Under the pieces are notes generated by a model. It was not told where the DNA came from, made no database searches, and was given only the letters and a program-made list of their open reading frames with translations. From NCBI GenBank assembly GCA_003446975.1, contig DMAP01000370.1:1-5700 (forward strand): 5,700 nt of DNA, written 5' to 3'. The position numbers and the translations under genes were made by a program. This document shows positions 1 to 4,595 of the stretch, piece after piece; positions within the stretch are counted from its first letter, which is position 1; each line of letters begins with the position of its first letter. Origin of the DNA: Clostridiales bacterium. Lineage in GTDB: Bacteria > Bacillota > Clostridia > Tissierellales > Dethiosulfatibacteraceae.

Positions 1-854
1 GACCACTGCCAGGTCTCTCCCACATCCAGCTTGCCGTTGGTATTGGTATCACCTGAGAAGCCAACAGAATCCTTATCCAGGGTGGCATGCAGTGCCGCAT
101 CTTTATACAATTCAACATAAACACCGGTCAGCGGATCGTCACCTGTGTTCTGCTCCTTGATGGTCAGGTCGACTGTGTCACCTGCATATACGGTAATCGC
201 GGAGGCTGTGATGCTGACCATCGTGTCAGGATTGATAACTTTGAACCATGCTGTTACATTGGCGGATAACTTGTCGGGTGCGCTGTCCTCGCCTAAAGTG
301 TTGATTTCATTGTATACAAATCCAACGTCTTCTGGCTGAATGACATAATGTAGCTCTAAATATGCTGATGCTCCCGGTCCGAGTATTAGCTTGTTATCTC
401 CCATTCCTGGAAAGGTTGGTATTACTTCTTCAAAGGGTGAACCTACACCCACAGACGCAGGATCTCCTACACCATCTATCCAACGCAGTATAATCTTGCC
501 ACTGTCGATTAAATAATCCGTGTCTTGGATCAGTTCATAGTCTGGTGCTACAACATTTCCCCCTACATCAAAGGTAATGGTATCATCTCCATTGCCATCA
601 CGATACAGTTGAATATAATCCAAATCACCATAAAACACATCCTCTATATAATAGTAGGTGTTGATATAGGGACCTGTATTTTCAATTTTTGCGCTAAATA
701 CCACTTCTTCCCCTACATAGTAGGTACGAGAAGGTCTATCCGCATTTTTTGAAAGAGATTCAAAAGATGCAAATGCAGTAATAGATGACATTAACAGAAG
801 AAACACCAATAGCAAAGAGAGTATCGACCATTTATTTTTTCTTGCTGTGTACAT
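1..854 (-). CDS. Exported surface protein, N-terminal part (cut off by the window's left edge)
   Basis: I translated this frame by hand: 284 codons are open from ATG (852-854) to base 3 and the frame is still open at the edge. The start is set by AGGAG (864-868), 9 nt upstream. Residues 1-29 form a classical signal peptide: K/R-rich start (residues 5-8), hydrophobic core about 10-22, and cleavage likely after Ala-Phe-Ala (27-29). The mature part has two beta-rich, bacterial surface-repeat-like stretches. The first (about 44-205) opens with TYYVGEEVVFSAKIENTG. The second (about 213-284) opens with SITASAITVYAGDTVDLTIKE and resembles DUF11/DUF7507-like repeats. Residues 269-280 (DTNTNGKLDVGE) match a 12-residue EF-hand-type calcium loop: D1, N3, N5, G6, L8, D9, E12. 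A related D-x-N-x-D stretch lies at 86-90. No membrane anchor, sorting signal or enzyme motif is visible, but the C-terminus is missing. The gene lies behind two c-di-GMP riboswitches. An adhesin or other wall-associated protein is inferred, not shown. Confidence 0.85.
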   Translation of the reverse strand, partial: MYTARKNKWSILSLLLVFLLLMSSITAFASFESLSKNADRPSRTYYVGEEVVFSAKIENTGPYINTYYYIEDVFYGDLDYIQLYRDGNGDDTITFDVGGNVVAPDYELIQDTDYLIDSGKIILRWIDGVGDPASVGVGSPFEEVIPTFPGMGDNKLILGPGASAYLELHYVIQPEDVGFVYNEINTLGEDSAPDKLSANVTAWFKVINPDTMVSITASAITVYAGDTVDLTIKEQNTGDDPLTGVYVELYKDAALHATLDKDSVGFSGDTNTNGKLDVGETWQW

Positions 855-863
855 ATTTTTTCA

Positions 864-868
864 CTCCT
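864..868 (-). promoter_or_regulatory. Ribosome binding site of the surface protein gene
   Basis: AGGAG on the minus strand lies 9 nt before ATG at 854. It fixes the start, because the signal peptide begins immediately after that ATG. Confidence 0.8.
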
Positions 869-940
869 TTTAATTATATTTTAAATACGTTAAATGTTTA
901 TTGTAATGAATTACTTTGTAGAATCTGGAAAATGATATTG

Positions 941-985
941 CTAAACACCTCCTTTGATAACCTTTGAATTCGTCATTTGAATCAA
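941..985 (-). CDS. Possible 14-codon leader ORF
   Basis: A TTG codon (983-985) lies 7 nt after GGAGG (993-997), an ideal spacing. It opens a 14-codon frame (MIQMTNSKVIKGGV if TTG is read as Met) that ends at TAG (941-943). It sits in the leader after the second riboswitch terminator, so it would be translated only on read-through RNA. Its last codons contain the next Shine-Dalgarno-like sequence (946-953). The peptide resembles nothing I know, and TTG is a rare start. It may be chance in a purine-rich leader. Confidence 0.2.
   Translation of the reverse strand: MIQMTNSKVIKGGV
946..953 (-). promoter_or_regulatory. Orphan Shine-Dalgarno-like sequence in the leader
   Basis: The minus strand reads AGGAGGTG, preceded by AA, which is a near-perfect anti-16S match. 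No ATG, GTG or TTG lies at a usable distance downstream, and the real start is about 90 nt away with its own binding site. Possible roles are a 5' mRNA-stabilising ribosome site, like the STAB-SD known from Bacillus thuringiensis cry leaders, or the remnant of a lost small gene. The sequence itself is clear; the role is a guess. Confidence 0.35.
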
Positions 986-1008
986 AAAACCACCTCCCAA
1001 AAACACAC

Positions 1009-1031
1009 AAAAACCGACCTGATGGTCGGTT
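1009..1031 (-). terminator. Rho-independent terminator of the class II c-di-GMP riboswitch
   Basis: On the minus strand AACCGACC (1031-1024), loop ATCA and GGTCGGTT (1019-1012) form an 8-bp stem. It runs straight into five T (1013-1009, the first two inside the stem) and a second T5 a few bases later. The 5' arm is the conserved ACCGACC 3' segment of the class II aptamer, and ACC (1026-1024) is also needed for the aptamer's outer helix. Terminator and ligand-bound aptamer therefore cannot form together, which predicts that c-di-GMP promotes read-through. Confidence 0.82.
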
Positions 1032-1090
1032 ACGCTATTAACTCCTCCAAGGCAAAGCGTCCACATAAGCCTTGAAATCTCAATTACCAT
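1022..1090 (-). promoter_or_regulatory. Cyclic-di-GMP-II riboswitch aptamer
   Basis: Read 5' to 3' on the minus strand. Outer helix: ATGGT (1090-1086) with ACCAT (1026-1022). Hairpin: CAAGGC (1074-1069) with GCCTTG (1053-1048), closing a 15-nt loop. Pseudoknot: ACGCT in that loop (1060-1056) with AGCGT (1036-1032). The 3' part reads GAGTTAATAGCG then TAACCGACC. From memory this matches the Clostridium acetobutylicum class II aptamer (GAGUUAGUAGUGCAACCGACC) almost base for base. The pseudoknot covaries, GCACU/AGUGC there and ACGCU/AGCGU here. Order and spacing of hairpin, pseudoknot and outer helix are the same. It senses the second messenger c-di-GMP in the nascent mRNA. The outer helix is short (5 bp). 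It is predicted to be an ON switch for the surface protein gene. The family call comes from a remembered consensus, not a covariance-model search. Confidence 0.85.
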
Positions 1091-1130
1091 ATTTTTGCAA
1101 ATAAACATAGCATCGATTGTAAAAGGGAAC

Positions 1131-1151
1131 AAAAAACTGCCCCTCGCAGTT
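1131..1151 (-). terminator. Rho-independent terminator after the class I c-di-GMP aptamer
   Basis: On the minus strand AACTGC (1151-1146), loop GAGGG and GCAGTT (1140-1135) give a 6-bp stem followed directly by TTTT (1134-1131). The 5' arm is taken from the 3' end of the class I aptamer: AAC 1151-1149 pairs with GTT 1217-1215 in the folded aptamer. The two structures compete. No gene ends just upstream, which supports an attenuator role over an end-of-gene role. Confidence 0.72.
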
Positions 1152-1249
1152 AGACAGTCATAATATTTGATATTCAGCGGTTTAAACAAGAAACGTACAA
1201 TATCTTAGACTCACAACTTTGCGTCCTCAATTTTCATTGAGTTTGCCAA
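1145..1249 (-). promoter_or_regulatory. Cyclic-di-GMP-I (GEMM-I) riboswitch aptamer
   Basis: The minus strand carries the GEMM-I signature in order: TTGGCAAA (1249-1242); hairpin CTCAAT-GAAA-ATTGAG (1241-1226) with the GAAA tetraloop; GACGCAAAG (1225-1217); then GTCTAAG (1210-1204) and TATGAC (1162-1157), which together form the tetraloop-receptor side. Helix support is good: GTC/GAC, GA/TC outside a two-base bulge (TG where AG is usual), ATATT (1203-1199) with AATAT (1167-1163), and GTT/AAC at the base. The receptor helix is capped by a 31-nt loop, longer than usual. The weak point is the outer P1 helix. The usual GGCAA/UUGCC pairing is reduced to about GCA/TGC, because the 3' strand is used by the terminator. 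The ends given are approximate. Binding of c-di-GMP should compete with the terminator at 1131-1151, so an ON switch is the simplest prediction. Confidence 0.82.
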
Positions 1250-1276
1250 TTTGTAATCAATTCACTTTACAGTTAG

Positions 1277-1285
1277 ATTATATCA
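1277..1285 (-). promoter_or_regulatory. Extended -10 promoter for the riboswitch leader and surface protein gene
   Basis: The minus strand reads TGATATAAT: a perfect TATAAT (1282-1277) with the TGn extension (1285-1283). No good -35 box sits at 17 bp; TTTACA lies 20 bp upstream, which is long, as is common for extended -10 promoters. Start of transcription is expected near 1270, about 20 nt before the class I aptamer. That gives a leader of about 415 nt. Confidence 0.6.
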
Positions 1286-1337
1286 TAAATTCAATAAATG
1301 TGTGTAAAATCTTACGAATTGTTTAATAAAAAATATC

Positions 1338-1366
1338 TTGACAATAATTTATTAACAAAATGTTAT
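1338..1366 (+). promoter_or_regulatory. Possible plus-strand promoter, target unknown
   Basis: Consensus TTGACA (1338-1343), a 17-bp spacer and TGTTAT (1361-1366, 4 of 6 consensus bases) point to the right. No plus-strand gene follows. A transcript would start near 1373 and run antisense into the universal stress protein gene. The surrounding DNA is very AT-rich, so chance is likely. Confidence 0.2.
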
Positions 1367-1424
1367 TTTTTCTAATTAAGACTTTCAAATCCGAAAATTT
1401 AGAATTAATCTCGATGAAAGCATA

Positions 1425-1447
1425 AGCCGAGGATTTTATCCTCGGCT
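1425..1447 (-). terminator. Hairpin terminator after the universal stress protein gene
   Basis: A perfect 10-bp inverted repeat (AGCCGAGGAT and ATCCTCGGCT) with a 3-nt loop lies 27 nt after the TAG stop. The minus-strand tail after the stem is TTATGCTTTC, a poor T tract. It may stop transcription inefficiently or protect the 3' end. On the plus strand there is no T tract at all. Confidence 0.6.
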
Positions 1448-1474
1448 CTCCAATATCCTGCTACTATTCTTCTG

Positions 1475-1894
1475 CTACTTTACAACCAATATAGGGGTCT
1501 TGACATGGTGCACCACTTTGCTGGTAACACTACCTAGCAAGAATCGCTTGCCTGGGCTCATGCCGCGGGAACACATGATGACCAGATCGTACTCTCCTTT
1601 ATCCGCTTCGTCTATGATGTCAGAAGGCGGATCGCCTTTGATTAGCTTGGACTCAGCTTTGACGCCCCTTTCCTGGAAATATTTGACTGTCTTTTCCAAG
1701 AACTCTTTTTTGCTTTCTGTGTCATACATTTTTTCGATATATCCAGCATATTCCAACTCATTTGGAATCCTATACAAATCAAACACGTAAAAAACTATTA
1801 TTGTGCTGTCAAATTTTTTCGCAATATCTTCTGCAATAGTCAGCGCTTGTTGGCATCCTGGCGAGCCGTCCACTGGCAACAAAATTCTTTTCAT
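1475..1894 (-). CDS. Universal stress protein, single UspA domain
   Basis: This is a small cytoplasmic alpha/beta nucleotide-binding protein of 139 residues, the usual length for one Usp domain. It begins with the typical first strand and loop KRILLPVDGSPGCQQAL, with Asp9 at the adenine site. It ends with MCSRGMSPGKRFLLGS (107-122) and then VTSKVVHHVKTPILVV, the typical phosphate-binding loop and last strand. The first glycine of the G-x-x-G-x9-G-S/T motif is Cys108; the later G111, G121 and S122 are kept, so ATP or AMP binding is plausible. I start at ATG 1894 because AAAGGTGG (1910-1903) lies 8 nt before it. A GTG at 1906 would add four residues but overlaps the binding site. It is alone in its transcript, between its own promoter and a hairpin. 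Usp proteins help cells survive starvation and stress; no specific role is visible here. Confidence 0.92.
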   Translation of the reverse strand: MKRILLPVDGSPGCQQALTIAEDIAKKFDSTIIVFYVFDLYRIPNELEYAGYIEKMYDTESKKEFLEKTVKYFQERGVKAESKLIKGDPPSDIIDEADKGEYDLVIMCSRGMSPGKRFLLGSVTSKVVHHVKTPILVVK

Positions 1895-1948
1895 TTTCAC
1901 TACCACCTTTCAGATATTTTTTTGCTTTTTTATTCTAGCTTTGATTAC

Positions 1949-1954
1949 ATTATA
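1949..1954 (-). promoter_or_regulatory. Probable -10 box of the universal stress protein gene
   Basis: A perfect TATAAT on the minus strand in the 111-bp gap ahead of the gene puts the start near 1942, about 48 nt before the ATG. No convincing -35 box is seen. A 9-bp inverted repeat (AAGCAAAAA at 1965-1973 and TTTTTGCTT at 1919-1927) flanks the box and might be an operator, but it is AT-rich and may be chance. Confidence 0.45.
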
Positions 1955-2005
1955 CACCATAAACAAGCAAAAATAAATACTAAATGGCAATTTAATGAAT
2001 TAAAT

Positions 2006-3172
2006 TTACTTTTCAGTGTTCTTGAACTCTTCGTTTATTTTATCTAGAAGTTCTTTATTCCGAATCACATCTACTGCAGTCGACACAAGTGCCTGTATAG
2101 TAATCATCATGTTTTCATAGGCATATGGCTTCATTGTGCTTTCAGCGAATTCAACCGTATGTGCTCCAACGTTAATATCTCCGACTATATCGAAATAGGG
2201 ATGGATGGTCGGACAAACATGGCTTACATTCCCGGCATCTATTGAGCCGAAAGATTGTCTTGGTTCGAGAATATCTGTGATACCCAAATCTGTAAGGTGT
2301 CCTGTGAAAACTTCTGATAGAACTTGATTGGTTACCATGTTGTCATACGGATATTCATAGTTTGATATGTTCAGTTCGACGCCTGCGGCAAAGGCGGCGC
2401 CCTCAGCACAACGTTTGACCTTTTCAACAAGCTCATTCAGATAGCCCTTAGTCTGTGCTCTGACATAAAACTGAGCCATGCAATAATCAGGTATGATATT
2501 TGCAGCCTTTCCCCCATCTTTGATAACCCCGTGTATTCGGGCCTCAGGTTTGGTCTGCTGTCTTAAGGCGTTGATATTGTTGAAGGTATTTATGACCGCA
2601 TCCAATGCATTGATGCCTTTCTCGGGTGATGACGCAGCGTGTGATGGTTTGCCTTTATACTCAAACTGAATTGCTTCCAATGCTAGAGATTTTCCACTTT
2701 TATTATATGACATGTTGGGATGGGCAACCAGTGCCACATCAACATCGTTAAAAGCGCCTTTTTCGACAAACAATACTTTAGCGCCACTTGTTTCCTCAGC
2801 AGGTGTTCCAAAAACGACTACCCTGCCACCTATATCATCGATCAGATGCTTTAATATGATGCCTGCGCCGGTGCTGGTTGTACCTAAGATGTTGTGTCCG
2901 CATCCGTGCCCAATTCCAGGAAGGGCATCGTATTCTGACATGAAAGCTATTGTGGGACCTTCTTTATCAGATTGATACTCCGCTCTGAAAGCGGTATCGA
3001 CACCAAGATATTTTTTGGTGACATTAAAACCGAACTTTTCAAGAATCTCTTCGTGAAGTCTGCAAGAGTTATACTCTTCATAGCCCAACTCAGGATTTTT
3101 ATATATCTCATCGCTGAGTTCAATGAACTCTTTTTCCAGCTGGTTAGCCAGCTCTTTGATTCGTTCTTTCAT
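2006..3172 (-). CDS. M20 family amidohydrolase, AbgB/PM20D2-like
   Basis: This is a complete 388-residue cytoplasmic metal-dependent amidase with no signal peptide. The metal site is clear: EYDALPGIGHGCGHN (80-94, with C91 and H93), GTPAEET (122-128, catalytic and metal Glu 126/127), AHPN with H151, and H338 in VGAHT. The dimerisation-domain signature SHAASSPEKGINALDAV starts at 177. SIDAGNVSHVCPTIHPYFDI (310-329) matches the conserved C-terminal segment of the group holding AbgB (p-aminobenzoyl-glutamate hydrolase subunit) and PM20D2 (beta-alanyl-lysine-type dipeptidase). Likely substrates are therefore N-acyl or aminoacyl amides such as aminobenzoyl-glutamate or unusual dipeptides; the sequence does not decide. 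ATG 3172 follows GGAGG (3181-3177) with a 4-nt gap. The upstream gene's TAG overlaps that binding site, which suggests translational coupling. No partner AbgA-like gene is in view. An AT-only palindrome follows the stop, with no convincing terminator. Confidence 0.9.
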   Translation of the reverse strand: MKERIKELANQLEKEFIELSDEIYKNPELGYEEYNSCRLHEEILEKFGFNVTKKYLGVDTAFRAEYQSDKEGPTIAFMSEYDALPGIGHGCGHNILGTTSTGAGIILKHLIDDIGGRVVVFGTPAEETSGAKVLFVEKGAFNDVDVALVAHPNMSYNKSGKSLALEAIQFEYKGKPSHAASSPEKGINALDAVINTFNNINALRQQTKPEARIHGVIKDGGKAANIIPDYCMAQFYVRAQTKGYLNELVEKVKRCAEGAAFAAGVELNISNYEYPYDNMVTNQVLSEVFTGHLTDLGITDILEPRQSFGSIDAGNVSHVCPTIHPYFDIVGDINVGAHTVEFAESTMKPYAYENMMITIQALVSTAVDVIRNKELLDKINEEFKNTEK

Positions 3173-3180
3173 AAATCCTC

Positions 3181-4545
3181 CTATTTTAAACTATATCTGA
3201 TGAATTTCCCAAGTCTTCCATTCTTAACTTGGTTGTTTTCAACAGCAATTTCACCGTTGACTATTACATAGTCAATACCGTCTGGGGATAGTGTCGGTTG
3301 TTCAAAGGTTGCGTTGTCCTTAATGGTCTCAGAATCAAAAATGGTGATATCCGCATCCATCCCTGTCTTGATTTCACCTTTCTGATCAAGCCTGAGCCTG
3401 TTTGCAGGGCCTTGAGTCATTTTCCACAGAGCATCCACTAAATCCAAATTCTTGTTTTCTCTTACATACCTTGATAGGACCTTAGGAAAGCTACCTGCCC
3501 CCCTCGGATGACCACTATCTTTTCTGTAGACACCGTCACTACCAACAAAAACAAAGGGTGCTTGTAGGGCTTGAATAATCTCTGACTCATTCATTACAAA
3601 TGCAACGGCTATCATATCAGGATACTCTTTACGGGCCTTGAAAAAAATTTCCTCAGTGCATCGCATATTCTTAAATGGGTCTTCTGTCAGCAATACATCA
3701 CTGAAGGTCCTATTCCACTTCTCAAAACACCCATCATCAAATGCAGCAGATCCAATAAAAGTACCAAAAGCATCATAGGGATAGCAGTCGGCAAATATAT
3801 CAGTTCCTTCCATTCTGGCCTTTATGATAGTTTTCAAACCCTCATCCATATAACCATAGGCACTACAGCTGCCAATATGTGATATTTGCATTGGAAGTTT
3901 TGACATCTTAGAGATTTCAATCAGCTCTGTGATGGCCTCAACGCTCTTCTCCACATCTGACCTGAAATGGGCCGAAAGCAAATATTTATCCGAATCCAGA
4001 TTACGCGCCAGATCGATTATCTCTTCTGTCTCTATGCCTGGCGAATACTCTATTCCGTATGAAATGCCAACAATACCTGTTGGCACGTATTTTCTAACTA
4101 ATTTTTTCATCTGTTCAATTTCGTTCTTAGTTGATGCTCTATACCGATCTTCAACGCCTACAGCGCTTCTTAAAAAGTTATGCCCCAGATACATCATATA
4201 ATTGACCGGTGACCCATGTTGTTGAATGTAACCAACGAAGTCCTCAACACTCTGCCTATTGGCACCGCAATTGCCGCCAACACAGGTGGTGACGCCCATC
4301 TTCAACTCATAATAGGCAATGAAGTAGGGGTCTTTTTCTGTCATATCCAGTTCTTCTTCATGCATATGGATATCGATAAATCCTGGTGATACTATTTTTC
4401 CCTTTGCGTCAATATTGATATCCGCTTCCTTGGAAATGTTTCCAATCTGTGATATCTTGCCATCTTCAAGCAAGATGTCCTTTTGAATCATCAGCATTTT
4501 TTCAAAATCCGGTACAAGTCCATTTATTATTTTTATCGATTTCAC
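3181..4545 (-). CDS. D-aminoacylase-type amidohydrolase (N-acyl-D-amino-acid deacylase family)
   Basis: This is a complete 454-residue cytoplasmic protein of the amidohydrolase superfamily. It has a small N-terminal beta-domain strand, then a TIM-barrel core, and the beta-domain closes again at the C-terminus (MDADITIFD, 396-404; YVIVNGEIAVEN, 426-437). Visible metal ligands match the D-aminoacylase family: H60 and H62 in FIDIHMH, C93 in GGNCG, H193 in SAHFRSD, H223 in ISHIGS, and D337 in VGSDG. GISYGIEYSPG (160-170) and DCYPYDAFGT (253-262) correspond to the family's GLSTGLxYxPG and DxYPYxAGxT segments. Such enzymes hydrolyse N-acyl-D-amino acids to the D-amino acid and a carboxylate; relatives act on N-acyl-D-glutamate or other amides, so substrate and stereochemistry are open. 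The start is GTG at 4545, 5 nt after AGGAGG (4556-4551). The next gene begins 8 bp after the stop. The length is slightly below the roughly 480 residues of the best known enzyme. Confidence 0.9.
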   Translation of the reverse strand: MKSIKIINGLVPDFEKMLMIQKDILLEDGKISQIGNISKEADINIDAKGKIVSPGFIDIHMHEEELDMTEKDPYFIAYYELKMGVTTCVGGNCGANRQSVEDFVGYIQQHGSPVNYMMYLGHNFLRSAVGVEDRYRASTKNEIEQMKKLVRKYVPTGIVGISYGIEYSPGIETEEIIDLARNLDSDKYLLSAHFRSDVEKSVEAITELIEISKMSKLPMQISHIGSCSAYGYMDEGLKTIIKARMEGTDIFADCYPYDAFGTFIGSAAFDDGCFEKWNRTFSDVLLTEDPFKNMRCTEEIFFKARKEYPDMIAVAFVMNESEIIQALQAPFVFVGSDGVYRKDSGHPRGAGSFPKVLSRYVRENKNLDLVDALWKMTQGPANRLRLDQKGEIKTGMDADITIFDSETIKDNATFEQPTLSPDGIDYVIVNGEIAVENNQVKNGRLGKFIRYSLK

Positions 4546-4565
4546 TTAAACCTCCTGAAAGAATA

Positions 4566-4590
4566 AACCAGGCAGCTAAGCTGCCTGGTT
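4566..4590 (-). terminator. Strong intercistronic hairpin between two hydrolase genes
   Basis: A perfect 11-bp inverted repeat (AACCAGGCAGC and GCTGCCTGGTT) with a 3-nt loop begins 5 nt after the TAA of the upstream gene. The tail is TTTATTCTTTC, a broken T tract, and the next gene's AGGAGG begins 9 nt later. There is no room for a promoter in between. It is either a leaky terminator that lowers expression of the downstream pair or an RNA-stability hairpin inside one operon. Confidence 0.6.
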
Positions 4591-4595
4591 ATGGT

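Noticed and set aside
870..880. TATAAT just before the surface protein's ribosome binding site
   Set aside because: Transcription from it would start inside or after the AGGAG, and no -35 box lies at the right distance. It is better seen as AT-rich leader.
855..1022. A class II riboswitch coupled to a self-splicing group I intron, as in Clostridioides difficile
   Set aside because: Only about 167 nt separate the aptamer from the start codon, too little for a group I intron. A plain terminator overlaps the aptamer, and the gene has its own ribosome binding site.
941..1189. An 82-codon minus-strand open frame across the leader
   Set aside because: It runs through the class II riboswitch and its terminator, its upstream ATG has no ribosome binding site, and the RNA structure explains the sequence better. 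Only the last 14 codons have a suitable binding site.
1989..2006. AT-only palindrome after the AbgB/PM20D2-like gene as a terminator
   Set aside because: The stem has only A-T pairs with a 2-nt centre and no clear T tract, so it would be too unstable.
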